Assembly (NCBI RefSeq): GCF_035984415.1
Contig: NZ_CP130720.1
Location: 5,828,001 to 5,892,000, forward strand
Direction of reading: 5' to 3'
Length of the DNA: 64,000 nucleotides
DNA from: Streptomyces sp. NBC_01296
Lineage (GTDB): Bacteria; Actinomycetota; Actinomycetes; Streptomycetales; Streptomycetaceae
Shown here: positions 16,423-24,479 of the stretch, piece by piece
How the letters are laid out: the number at the start of each line of letters is the position of its first letter
Numbering within the stretch: the first letter of the stretch is position 1
Translations under genes and position numbers: made by a program
The notes under the pieces: generated by a model
Database searches by the model: none
What the model was told of the DNA's origin: nothing
What the model saw: the letters and a program-made list of their open reading frames with translations, nothing else

Positions 16423-18039
16423 CTACAGCGCCGACTCCCAGCGCAGGGTCGTCCCCCGTGCGCCCGACTCCGTGCGGCCGTCGTCCGTGACCTTCAGGCG
16501 GGCCCGGGTCGGGGTGGCGTCCACCTCGACCTGGATCGAGGTGACCTCCGAGCGGCGGTGGGCCGCGGCCAGGGCGCCGCGCAGGGCCGAGAGGAGGTCG
16601 CCGGCCGCCGGCTCGCGGAGCAGGGCGTCCACCGCGCCCGCGAAGCGGACCGACGGCTGGAAGCCCAGCAGGACCGCCGCCCCGCCCGTTTCGCGCAGGA
16701 CCCGGCCGCGGAACGTCGTCGGGGCATCCGTCGGCGGCTGCTGGAGGGCGAAGATCGCGGTGCGGACCTCCTGGATGGTGGAGTCGAGTTCGTCCACCGC
16801 CCGGCCGAGTTCGTCGCCCACCGTGTCCCCGGACGGCGCGGCCGCCGACCGCTTCTTCGTGCTCTCCAGCATCATCTCCGTCGCGAACAGCCGCTGGACC
16901 ACCAGATCGTGCAGGTCCCGTGCGATCCGGTCGCGGTCCTCGTAGACCGCCAGCTGCTCGCGGTCGTGCTGTGCGTCCGCCAGTACGAGGGCCAGCGCGG
17001 CCTGGGAGGCGAACTGCGAGGCCAGCAGCCGGTCGACGGCGTCGTACGGGCGCCCGCCCCGGGCGCGCGGCAGCGCGAGGGTGCCGATCAGCTGGCCGCC
17101 GCTCTGGAGCGGGAGCATCATGCTCGGGCCGAAGCGCTCACGGACGTGCGTGGTCATCCGGGGGTCGGTGGCCGAGTCCTCTATGAAGACCGGTTCCCCG
17201 CCGAGGAGTTGTTCCAGCACCGGCGAACCGGGGGCGATCGCCGTCCCGACCAGGTCCCCGGGGTCCCCGTGCGTGGAGGCGGCCACGATCTCCATACCGC
17301 CCTCGGGAGTCGGCTGGAGGACCACTCCGGCCGCCGCGTCCGCGAGCAGCCGGGCCCGTTCCGCCACGCACATCAGCGCGTCCATGGCCGGCCGGCCCGC
17401 CAGCAGGGTCGTGGTGACGGCGGCGGCGCCCTCGATCCAGCGTTCCCGGCGGCGCGCGGTCTCGTACAGGCGGGCGTTGCCGATCGCTATCCCCGCCTGC
17501 GAGGCCAGGACGCGTACGAGGGCGAGGTCCTCCTCGGTGAAGGGGCCGCCGCCCGCCTTCTCGGTGAGGTAGAGGTTGCCGAAGACCTCGTTGTGGACCC
17601 GGATCGGGACGCCCAGGAAGCTGTGCATGGGGGGATGGCCCGGCGGGAACCCCGCCGAGCGCGGGTCCTTCGACAGGTCCTCCAGCATCAGCGGGCGCGG
17701 ATCGGTGACCAGCGCGCCGATCAGGCCCGAACGCCCGTCGGGCAGGTGGGGGATCGCGGCGCGTTCCGCCTCGCTCAGCCCGGCCGTGTAGAGCTCGGTC
17801 AGCCGCAGGCGCTCGGGGTCGACGACCCCGAGCGCTCCGTACCGGGCCGTGCACAGCTCGGTCGCCGAGTCCACGATGTGCTGGAGGGTGGTCTGCCGCT
17901 CCAGTTCGGAGCCGACGCTGAGCACCGCCTCCAGGAGTACGGGCAGCCGGGTCTGTTGCCCGACAGCGTCCGGACCGGCCGAACCGTCCGGAGCGGCCGA
18001 ACCGTCCGGCCCGGACGGCCCGGGCGCCGCGTTCGTCAT
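16423..18039 (-). CDS. GAF-GAF sensor histidine kinase, DevS/NarL-partner type, with degenerate ATPase domain
   Basis: 538 aa. After an Ala/Pro/Gly-rich start come two GAF domains (about 30-190 and 205-355) and a HisKA_3 dimerisation helix with the H-box DRIARDLHD (H377). The last part should be the HATPase domain, but the usual N-box Asn is missing (GALAAAHRRSE) and the G-boxes are reduced to TDDGRTESGARG with no glycine-rich lid. The kinase may therefore not bind ATP normally. The start is fixed by a 4-bp overlap (ATGA) with the upstream Mbl-like gene. No response regulator is adjacent. Confidence 0.85.
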   Translation of the reverse strand: MTNAAPGPSGPDGSAAPDGSAGPDAVGQQTRLPVLLEAVLSVGSELERQTTLQHIVDSATELCTARYGALGVVDPERLRLTELYTAGLSEAERAAIPHLPDGRSGLIGALVTDPRPLMLEDLSKDPRSAGFPPGHPPMHSFLGVPIRVHNEVFGNLYLTEKAGGGPFTEEDLALVRVLASQAGIAIGNARLYETARRRERWIEGAAAVTTTLLAGRPAMDALMCVAERARLLADAAAGVVLQPTPEGGMEIVAASTHGDPGDLVGTAIAPGSPVLEQLLGGEPVFIEDSATDPRMTTHVRERFGPSMMLPLQSGGQLIGTLALPRARGGRPYDAVDRLLASQFASQAALALVLADAQHDREQLAVYEDRDRIARDLHDLVVQRLFATEMMLESTKKRSAAAPSGDTVGDELGRAVDELDSTIQEVRTAIFALQQPPTDAPTTFRGRVLRETGGAAVLLGFQPSVRFAGAVDALLREPAAGDLLSALRGALAAAHRRSEVTSIQVEVDATPTRARLKVTDDGRTESGARGTTLRWESAL

Positions 18040-19073
18040 TCGGCCAGCGGGTTGAGGACCATCGGGGCGATCTTCCCTTCGAGCATCATGCCGAGACCGA
18101 GCACGGCGCACACGTCCGGCCGTTCCGCGATGGCGACGGGCATGCCGGTGGCATCGCGCAGCATCTGGTCCAGGCCCGGCAGCAGGGCGCTGCCTCCCAC
18201 CATCATGATCCCCCGGTCCGTCAGGTCGGCGACCAGGTCCGGCGGGCAGTCGCGCAGCACCTTGCCGATGCCGTCGAGCACGGCGGTCAGCGGGGTGTGG
18301 ATGGCGTCCCGTACGGCGGCGGTGTCGACGTGGACGGAGCGGGCCAGTCCGGTGGCCACGTCACGGCCGTGGATGAGGGTGGAGGTGGGGCCCCCGCCGG
18401 TGATGCCGTTGCCGTGCAGGGCGACCTGGAGCGGGCGGACGGCCTGGCTCGGCAGCATCAGCTCGTGCGCGTGGCGCAGGTGCTGGACGACGGCGTGGTC
18501 GATGGCCTCGCCGCCGACGGGGATCCGCTGGGCGGTGACGATCGAGCCGAGGGAGAGGACGGCGATCTGGGTGGCGGCGGCCCCGCACACCATGATCATC
18601 GTCGCGGTCGGCTGCTCCACGGGCAGGCCGCAGCCGACGGCCGCCGCGATCAGGGTGTCGACGAGTTCGACGCGCCGGGCCCCGAGCCCGACCATCGTCT
18701 CCACGGCGGCCCGCTGGGCGAGCGGGTCGGCGTCGTGCGGGGTGCAGGCGGCGGCCCGCAGCCGGGGCTTGCGGCGCAGGGCGCGCCGCAGCTTCTCGCC
18801 GAGCAGGTGGCGCAGCATCCGCTGGGCCATCTCGATGTCGACGACGGTGCCGCCGGAGACGGGGCGTACGACCCGGATGTAGTCGGGCGTGCGGCCCGTC
18901 ATCCGTTCGGCGAAGGACCCGACCGCGATGAGCGCACCGGTGCGGGTGTTCACGGCGGCCACGCTGGGCTCGTCGACGACCAGGCCGGCGCCCTTGACGT
19001 ACACACGGGTCCTGGCTGCTCCCAGGTCGACGGCGACGTGGCAGCGGCGCAACTGCTCAAGACTGACGGTCAC
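18036..19073 (-). CDS. MreB-like actin homologue (Mbl-type rod shape-determining protein)
   Basis: 345 aa, GTG start behind a GGGAGGA ribosome-binding site. The N-terminus (HVAVDLGAARTRVYVKGAGLVVDEPSVAA) clearly matches MreB. The phosphate-2 loop, normally D-x-GGGT, reads CGAAAT (near residue 165), and the phosphate-1 loop is AART rather than GTANT. Such a protein may bind nucleotide poorly. Streptomyces carries diverged Mbl proteins that take part in spore-wall synthesis (general knowledge). Coupled to the downstream GAF kinase by ATGA overlap. Apart from other mre genes, so not the main mreBCD locus. Confidence 0.83.
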   Translation of the reverse strand: MTVSLEQLRRCHVAVDLGAARTRVYVKGAGLVVDEPSVAAVNTRTGALIAVGSFAERMTGRTPDYIRVVRPVSGGTVVDIEMAQRMLRHLLGEKLRRALRRKPRLRAAACTPHDADPLAQRAAVETMVGLGARRVELVDTLIAAAVGCGLPVEQPTATMIMVCGAAATQIAVLSLGSIVTAQRIPVGGEAIDHAVVQHLRHAHELMLPSQAVRPLQVALHGNGITGGGPTSTLIHGRDVATGLARSVHVDTAAVRDAIHTPLTAVLDGIGKVLRDCPPDLVADLTDRGIMMVGGSALLPGLDQMLRDATGMPVAIAERPDVCAVLGLGMMLEGKIAPMVLNPLAE

Positions 19074-19139
19074 GGCAGATCCTCCCGAGAGCGCTGACGC
19101 AAGAAGACCGGCGGTTGCCGGCTGCACTTCATATCTTCT

Positions 19140-19163
19140 CGGGCGAATGGGGCATATCGCCCG
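19140..19163. promoter_or_regulatory. Inverted repeat in the mbl/lipase divergent region
   Basis: CGGGCGA-N10-TCGCCCG, 7-bp perfect arms, 66 bp upstream of the Mbl GTG and 130 bp upstream of the lipase. It may be an operator; no regulator is identified. Confidence 0.35.
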
Positions 19164-19293
19164 TTGGGCTGCTCCGGCCGGGTGTGGCGCACGGGGTGAG
19201 GGGTGCTGCACGGGGGTGGATTTCTGTACCGACAGGCACCACGATGCCCGCACCGTCCGCGCTACTCGCGCGTAACAAGGTAAAGGGGTCCCC

Positions 19294-19980
19294 ATGCTGA
19301 CGCCCCGCCAGAGACTGTTGGCGCTCCTGACGCTCTGCCTGGCGCTCCTCGCGCCCCTCCCGGCACAGGCCGCCGCCGCTGTGCCGCCGCACAACCCGGT
19401 GGTCTTCGTCCACGGCTACAACGCCGACCCGGGCGTCTGGGGCGGCCTGCGCGAGGACCTGCGCGCCGCCGGGTACACCGACTCGGAGCTCTTCTCCTGG
19501 GGTTACGACACGCACCGGTCCGTCAACGAGGTGCTGGCCGGGCAGCTCGGCGCGTACGTCGACCAGGTCCGCCGGCAGACCGGCGCCGCCGGGGTCGACA
19601 TCGTGGCGCACTCCTTCGGCTCGCTCGTCGGCCGCTGGTACGTGAAGTTCGGCGGGGGCGCCGAGACCGTGGACCACTGGGTCTCGCTGGCCGGACCCAA
19701 CCACGGCACCTCCACCGCGTGGGCCTGCGCCCTGTGGGACCAGGCGTGCCGGGACATGACGCCCGGTTCGTACGTCGTGAAGAACCTGAACGCGGGGGAC
19801 GAGACCCCGGGCGCGGTGAAGTACGCGACCTTCTGGTCGAACTGCGACGAGGTCATCAACCCGGACGACAGCGTCCCGCTCGCCGGGGCGACCAACACGC
19901 CGGTCGGCTGCCTCCGGCACAACGACCTGCTCGGGGACGACGCCACCTCGGCGGGCGTCCGGTCCTTCCTCGCCTCGTAG
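19294..19980 (+). CDS. Secreted triacylglycerol lipase / esterase (alpha/beta hydrolase)
   Basis: 228 aa with a signal peptide of about 28 residues (RQRLLALLTLCLALLAPLPAQAAAA). FVHGYNADPGVW is the oxyanion region; nucleophile Ser107 lies in AHSFG, the Ala-x-Ser-x-Gly variant common in Streptomyces and Bacillus lipases. Asp191 or Asp192 and His209 complete the triad. Secreted and monomeric. Short for a lipase (like the B. subtilis LipA class). It is divergent from mbl. Confidence 0.88.
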   Translation: MLTPRQRLLALLTLCLALLAPLPAQAAAAVPPHNPVVFVHGYNADPGVWGGLREDLRAAGYTDSELFSWGYDTHRSVNEVLAGQLGAYVDQVRRQTGAAGVDIVAHSFGSLVGRWYVKFGGGAETVDHWVSLAGPNHGTSTAWACALWDQACRDMTPGSYVVKNLNAGDETPGAVKYATFWSNCDEVINPDDSVPLAGATNTPVGCLRHNDLLGDDATSAGVRSFLAS

Positions 19981-20004
19981 GGCTCGCGGCCCGGACCCCG
20001 CCGC

Positions 20005-20586
20005 TCAGACCTCGACGCCGTCGACGGCGACCCGCTGGAGCAGGCCGTACGTGAACTCCGCCACGCACGGCCGGCCCTGCGCGGTGAAGGCGAGCCGCCA
20101 GCGGGTCGGCGCGGTGCCCTCCAGCGGGCGCACCGGGGCGAAGGCCCGCGCCACCTCGTCCACCGTGGCCGACCAGGGCCGCAGGTCCTCGGGCGTCTCC
20201 AGTACGGGCCCCTGCGCGCCCGGGGCCCGGACCAGCCACTCGTTCCACACCGCCCCGTCCGGCGCGGCCAGCACCTCGAAGCGCAGGTCCGGCCAGAGCG
20301 GCACCGGCCACAGCAGGGCCTCGCACTCCAGATCGCCGATGGTGCGGGCGGCGGTGGACTCCGGCGGGCCGAGCACCGAGCGGTAGCGGGCCAGCGCCCC
20401 CCGTGCGCGGGGCGAGCGGACCATCGCCTGCCAGCGCTTGTTCGCCTCCCGCTGCTCGGCGAGCGAGGCGCCCAGCCGCCGCCGCGCCTCCTCCGCGAGG
20501 TCCGGCCGGAAGTCCGCCATCCGGCGCAGCAGCACCAGCTGGAAGGCGGCCGGACCGAAGGGCCCCGAGGGCGCTGACGCAGTCAT
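20005..20586 (-). CDS. Hypothetical protein, no recognised family
   Basis: 193 aa, ATG 20586. Soluble, no signal or transmembrane segment. Helical N-terminal half (LLRRMADFRPDLAEEARRRLGASLAEQREANKRW) and a Trp-rich second half (VWNEWLVRAPGAQG, RWRLAFTAQGRPCVAEFTYG) that reads like a beta-rich domain. The long in-frame upstream reading is antisense to the next gene and rejected. Function unknown. Confidence 0.7.
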   Translation of the reverse strand: MTASAPSGPFGPAAFQLVLLRRMADFRPDLAEEARRRLGASLAEQREANKRWQAMVRSPRARGALARYRSVLGPPESTAARTIGDLECEALLWPVPLWPDLRFEVLAAPDGAVWNEWLVRAPGAQGPVLETPEDLRPWSATVDEVARAFAPVRPLEGTAPTRWRLAFTAQGRPCVAEFTYGLLQRVAVDGVEV

Positions 20587-20664
20587 GGAGGCCACGATTC
20601 CACACAGGACCTCCACGAACCCGCGATACGGATGTTGCGTGGGACCACGTAGCGTGCGGACGTC

Positions 20665-21384
20665 ATGGACTACTGCCACGCCTGCCGGAGGCACCTCAAC
20701 GGCGCCCTGGCGTGCGCCGGGTGCGGAACCCCTGCCGAGTACCTGCCGCCCGCCGCCGCCGGTGGGCCTCCCGTGCCCGCGGCCCCGTACGGCTCCGCAC
20801 GGTCGGAGGAGCCCGCCGACCCGTTCGCGGACTCGATCGTCGTGCTGTCCGGAGCGCACAGCGGCCGGGCCGGTGCGCGCCGCCGCGCCACGCACCGCCG
20901 GCGCCGCCGGACCATGCTGACGGTCGGGCTGGGCCTGGTGCTGGCGATCGGCGGCACGGTCTCGCTGGCCCGGATCATCACCGAGGGGCAGAAGACCGAC
21001 CGGGCCGCCGAGGTGGTGCTCACCGACGGGAACGGCCCGCAGGACCCGGCTCCGCTGCCGAGCGGCAAAGGGACTCCCGGCGCGCCTGCGGCGCTGAAGC
21101 CGGTGAAGGCCTCGGGGGCCGCGAAGGCGGCCGCGGGCGGAACGCAGTCGGCCGGACCCGGGGCGTCTGCCGAGGGGACGCCGGAGCCGGGTCCGTCGGC
21201 GTCGGCCTCCGCATCGGGCAAGACGGGGCCGACGAAGGGTGTCACCGGGCACGGGCCGTCCGTAAAGCCCGGTCAGTCGGGGAAGCCCTCGCCGAGCGCT
21301 TCCGGGACGGCGCAGCCGCCGTCCCCGACGCCGAGCCCGAGCCCCACTCCGACCAAGGGCTGCTTCCTCTGGGTCTTCTGCTGA
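20665..21384 (+). CDS. Zinc-ribbon single-pass membrane protein (SCO2400-like)
   Basis: 239 aa. The N-terminus has CxxC...CxxC (CHAC at 4-7, CAGC at 17-20), probably a zinc ribbon. A basic stretch RRRATHRRRRR precedes one transmembrane helix (about 85-105), followed by a long Pro/Ser/Gly/Lys-rich extracytoplasmic tail ending in GCFLWVFC. The layout (cytoplasmic ribbon, outer disordered tail) is seen in Streptomyces-specific proteins; I recall the label SCO2400 family but cannot confirm it here. Function unknown. Confidence 0.7.
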   Translation: MDYCHACRRHLNGALACAGCGTPAEYLPPAAAGGPPVPAAPYGSARSEEPADPFADSIVVLSGAHSGRAGARRRATHRRRRRTMLTVGLGLVLAIGGTVSLARIITEGQKTDRAAEVVLTDGNGPQDPAPLPSGKGTPGAPAALKPVKASGAAKAAAGGTQSAGPGASAEGTPEPGPSASASASGKTGPTKGVTGHGPSVKPGQSGKPSPSASGTAQPPSPTPSPSPTPTKGCFLWVFC

Positions 21385-21396
21385 GCGACCGGACGC

Positions 21397-21819
21397 TCAG
21401 CCCAGCATCCGCTTGAGCAGGTCCCGCAGGACCGCCCGCTCGGCCGTGGACAGCCCGGCCAGCGGTTCGCGCGCGAAGTCCAGCGACTCGCGCAGCCGGT
21501 CCGCGGTCTGCAGGCCCTCCTGCGTCGGCGCGGCCAGCTTGACCCGGCGGTCGGCCGGGTCCGGCCTGCGCTCGACCAGGCCGCGCGATTCCAGCCGGTC
21601 CACGATGCCCGTGATGTTCGAGGGCTCGCACTTCAGCTGCTGCGCGATCCGCCGCATCGGCATCGGCTCCAGGGACAGCAGGTTCAGCACCCGGGCCTGG
21701 GCGCCGGTGAGCTGGTGGCTGGCTGCCGCGTGCTCGTACTCCTCGTGGTAGCGGGCCACGACGGTACCGATGAGCTCGACAACCTCAAGGGTCAGGGGAT
21801 CTGCGCGACGACTGGGCAT
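21397..21819 (-). CDS. MarR family transcriptional regulator
   Basis: 140 aa. Winged HTH at about 35-100: ARVLNLLSLEPMPMRRIAQQLKCEPSNITGIVDRLESRGLVERR, with the DRR wing in PADRRVKLA. ATG 21819; the longer reading crosses the promoter. It has a single Cys (in QLKCEPS, in the recognition region) and lacks the N-terminal reactive Cys of OhrR, despite the nearby Ohr gene. Divergent from a quinone-oxidoreductase-like gene, 100 bp apart, which it probably controls. Confidence 0.88.
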   Translation of the reverse strand: MPSRRADPLTLEVVELIGTVVARYHEEYEHAAASHQLTGAQARVLNLLSLEPMPMRRIAQQLKCEPSNITGIVDRLESRGLVERRPDPADRRVKLAAPTQEGLQTADRLRESLDFAREPLAGLSTAERAVLRDLLKRMLG

Positions 21820-21840
21820 GGATCCAGAGTACCCATTTAC

Positions 21841-21880
21841 TTGACAACATGAAATATCCAGGCGCATGGTTGTTTCAGGT
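21841..21880. promoter_or_regulatory. Divergent promoter with candidate MarR operator
   Basis: TTGACA at 21841-21846 is a consensus -35 for the + strand; CATGGT at 21865-21870 (18-nt spacer) is a weak -10. ACATGAAA (21847-21854) and TTTCAGGT (21873-21880) form an inverted repeat matching at 7 of 8 positions that would flank the -10 box. Confidence 0.35.
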
Positions 21881-21919
21881 ACTGAAGTATTCGTCGATTC
21901 CTCGATTCGGGAGCGTCCC

Positions 21920-22939
21920 ATGTCTCAGATCCCCGCCGTCAGCCGCGAGTGGCACCTCGTCCGCCGCCCGCAGGGCTGGCCCGTAGCCGAGGACTTCGCC
22001 CTGCGCGAGGTCGAGGTCGCGGCTCCGGCCCCCGGCCGGATCCTGGTGCGCAACCTGCACATGTCCGTGGACCCCTACATGCGCGGCCGGATGAACGACG
22101 TGAAGTCCTACGTCCCGCCCTTCCAGCTGGACAAGCCGATGGACGGCGGCGCGGTCGGCGAGGTCGTGGCCTCCGCCGCCGAGGGCTTCGAGGTCGGCGA
22201 CCACGTGCTGCACGGCCTGGGCTGGCGCGAGTACGCCGACGTGCCCGCCCAGCACGCCACCAAGGTCGACGCCTCGCTCGCGCCGCTCTCCGCCTACCTC
22301 GGCGTGCTCGGCATGCCGGGCCTGACCGCCTACGCCGGCCTCTTCGAGGTGGCCTCCTTCAAGGAGGGCGACTCCGTCTTCGTCTCCGGCGCGGCCGGCG
22401 CGGTCGGCAGCCTCGTCGGCCAGTTCGCGAAGATCAAGGGCGCCGCTCGAGTGATCGGCTCGGCCGGCTCGGACGAGAAGGTGACGCTCCTCACGGAGAA
22501 GTACGGCTTCGACTCCGCCTTCAACTACAAGAACGGCCCCGTCGGCGAGCAGCTGAGGGAGGCCGCCCCCGAGGGCATCGACGTCTACTTCGACAACGTC
22601 GGCGGAGACCACCTCGAGGCCGCCATCTCCTCCCTGAACGTGTACGGCCGGGCCACCCTGTGCGGGGCGATCGCCCAGTACAACGCCACCGAGCCCACCC
22701 CCGGCCCGCGCAACCTGGCCCTGGTCATCGGCAAGCGGCTGCGCCTGCAGGGCATCCTGGTCAGCGACCACGCGGGGCTCCAGCCGCAGTTCGTCCAGGA
22801 CGTCGCCGGCTGGCTGCGCTCCGGCGAGCTCGTGGCCGACGAGACCGTGGTCGAGGGCGTGGAGAACGCGGCCGAGGCCTTCCTCGGCATGCTGCGCGGC
22901 GACAACACCGGAAAGATGATCGTTTCTTTCACCGGTTAG
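21920..22939 (+). CDS. NADP-dependent oxidoreductase (MDR, zinc-independent; prostaglandin/leukotriene reductase-like)
   Basis: 339 aa, cytoplasmic. The N-terminal substrate domain has MSVDPYMRGRM, diagnostic of the PTGR/YncB branch. The Rossmann domain has a glycine-rich SGAAGAVGSLVGQFAK (about 155-170), and later VYFDNVGGDHLEAAI. No zinc-ligand Cys cluster. These enzymes reduce alpha,beta-unsaturated carbonyls or quinones using NADPH. It is divergent from MarR and followed by ohr, suggesting an electrophile/peroxide response. ATG 21920 with GGGAGCG ahead. Confidence 0.88.
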   Translation: MSQIPAVSREWHLVRRPQGWPVAEDFALREVEVAAPAPGRILVRNLHMSVDPYMRGRMNDVKSYVPPFQLDKPMDGGAVGEVVASAAEGFEVGDHVLHGLGWREYADVPAQHATKVDASLAPLSAYLGVLGMPGLTAYAGLFEVASFKEGDSVFVSGAAGAVGSLVGQFAKIKGAARVIGSAGSDEKVTLLTEKYGFDSAFNYKNGPVGEQLREAAPEGIDVYFDNVGGDHLEAAISSLNVYGRATLCGAIAQYNATEPTPGPRNLALVIGKRLRLQGILVSDHAGLQPQFVQDVAGWLRSGELVADETVVEGVENAAEAFLGMLRGDNTGKMIVSFTG

Positions 22940-23003
22940 GCTCACTGCACACCGTCGTGATCGTGGGCGCGAGTCACGGCGATTACCAGGAGGATCTCTT
23001 TAC

Positions 23004-23426
23004 ATGTCCATCCAGCAGACCGACGTTCTCTACACCGCTGTCGCCACCGCCGAGAACGGCCGTGACGGCCGCGTCGCGACCAACGACGGCCAGCTCGACG
23101 TCGTCGTGAACCCGCCGAAGGAGATGGGCGGCAGCGGCGCCGGCACCAACCCGGAGCAGCTGTTCGCCGCCGGCTACAGCGCCTGCTTCCAGGGCGCCCT
23201 CGGCGTCGTCGCCCGCAACGAGAACGCGGACATCTCCGGTTCCACCGTCACCGCCGAGGTCGGCATCGGCAAGAACGACGAGGGCTTCGGCATCATCGTC
23301 AAGATCTCCGCCGTGATCCCGAACGTGGACGCCGCCACCGCCAAGGACCTGATCGAGAAGGCCCACCAGGTCTGCCCGTACTCCAAGGCGACCCGCGGCA
23401 ACATCACGGTCGAGCTCGCCGTCTGA
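23004..23426 (+). CDS. ohr: Organic hydroperoxide resistance protein, Ohr/OsmC family
   Basis: 140 aa, ATG with an AGGAGG ribosome-binding site. The two reactive cysteines are present: Cys61 in GYSACFQGAL and Cys124 in HQVCPYSKATRGN; the catalytic Arg is probably in the N-terminal GRDGR/GRV region. Ohr is a dithiol peroxidase that reduces organic and fatty-acid hydroperoxides with lipoyl-protein reductants. It follows the oxidoreductase by 64 bp and is closed by a strong terminator, so the two may share a transcript. Confidence 0.92.
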   Translation: MSIQQTDVLYTAVATAENGRDGRVATNDGQLDVVVNPPKEMGGSGAGTNPEQLFAAGYSACFQGALGVVARNENADISGSTVTAEVGIGKNDEGFGIIVKISAVIPNVDAATAKDLIEKAHQVCPYSKATRGNITVELAV

Positions 23427-23441
23427 TCCGGCTCGCGCTCC

Positions 23442-23479
23442 GCGAAGGCCGCACCCCGACCCCGGGGTGCGGCCTTCGC
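23442..23479 (+). terminator. Strong terminator after ohr
   Basis: 16-bp perfect stem (GCGAAGGCCGCACCCC / GGGGTGCGGCCTTCGC) with a 6-nt loop; starts 16 nt after the ohr stop. Confidence 0.85.
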
Positions 23480-23507
23480 CGTGTGCGGCCGGTCCTAAAC
23501 TGGACCC

Positions 23508-24362
23508 ATGCGTGATCTTGCGGGGGGATTCGGCTATCTGCTGGCCGGACAGAGATGGGTACTGCGACACGGCCGCTGGCTGGGCTTCGGCCTGCTGCCG
23601 GGGCTGGTCTCGCTGGTGCTGTACGCCGGCGCACTGGTCGGGCTCGGCTACGGCGCCGACGACCTGACCGCCTGGGCCACCCCCTTCGCCGACGGCTGGT
23701 CCTCGCCGTGGCTCGGGCTGTTCCGGGGCTTCCTCACCGGCCTGGTCTTCTGCCTCGGGCTCTTCGTCGCGGTCATCACCTTCACCGCCGTGACCCTGCT
23801 GATCGGCCAGCCGTTCTACGAGTCCCTCTCGGAGCAGGTCGACCGCAGCGAGGGCGGCGACGCCCCGGAGTCCGGGCTCCCGCTCTGGCGGGAGCTGTGG
23901 ATCTCGGCCCGGGACAGCCTGAAGGTGCTGGTCCGGGTGCTGCTGTACGGGGTCCTGCTCTTCGCGCTCGGGTTCATCCCGGTGATCGGGCAGACCGTGA
24001 TCCCGGCGATCGGGTTCTGCGTGTCCGGGTTCTTCCTCGCCGAGGAGCTCACCGCCGTCGCGCTGCAGCGGCGCGAGGTCGAACTCGCCGACCGGCTCGT
24101 CCTGCTGCGGTCGCGGCGGATGCTGGTGCTCGGCTTCGGCGTCCCGCTGGTGCTGGCGTTCCTGGTGCCGCTGGTGGCGGTGTTCCTGATGCCGGGCGCG
24201 GTGGCCGGGGCGACGCTGATGGTCCGGGACCTGACCGGGGAGGACGAGGCCCCGGCCGCCGACCCGAAGACCGACACCGCCGCGGCCGCCTCCGGGGGCG
24301 CGCAGGCTCCGGCCGGGGGTGCGGCCGGAGGTTTCGGACCGCCGCCGCCCGCGTACTCGTAG
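23508..24362 (+). CDS. EI24/CysZ-like integral membrane protein
   Basis: 284 aa with about four to six hydrophobic segments: VLYAGALVGLGYG, FLTGLVFCLGLFVAVITF, VLLYGVLLFALGFIPVIG and MLVLGFGVPLVLAFLVPLVAV. The GQPFYESLSEQVDR motif after the second hydrophobic block is typical of the EI24/CysZ family. CysZ in proteobacteria moves sulfate; no cysteine genes lie nearby, so transport of sulfate is not claimed. The C-terminus is a Pro/Ala/Gly-rich cytoplasmic tail. Confidence 0.8.
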   Translation: MRDLAGGFGYLLAGQRWVLRHGRWLGFGLLPGLVSLVLYAGALVGLGYGADDLTAWATPFADGWSSPWLGLFRGFLTGLVFCLGLFVAVITFTAVTLLIGQPFYESLSEQVDRSEGGDAPESGLPLWRELWISARDSLKVLVRVLLYGVLLFALGFIPVIGQTVIPAIGFCVSGFFLAEELTAVALQRREVELADRLVLLRSRRMLVLGFGVPLVLAFLVPLVAVFLMPGAVAGATLMVRDLTGEDEAPAADPKTDTAAAASGGAQAPAGGAAGGFGPPPPAYS

Positions 24363-24479
24363 ACCGCTCGCCCGTGGATCGCCGGTCCCGCGGGGCCACC
24401 GCTTCAGCAGGGTGATCGCGCCGACCGTGTCCTCGCCTGCGTGCCGGACGCCGCGAGCCCGGTCTGACCGACAAGACAC

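Noticed and set aside
16558..18882. 774-codon + strand open frame opposite the kinase and Mbl genes
   Set aside because: Antisense to two genes with recognisable domains and a coupled junction.
21847..21880. Firm MarR operator assignment
   Set aside because: Arms are 18 nt apart, wide for a MarR dimer site; kept only as a low-confidence feature.
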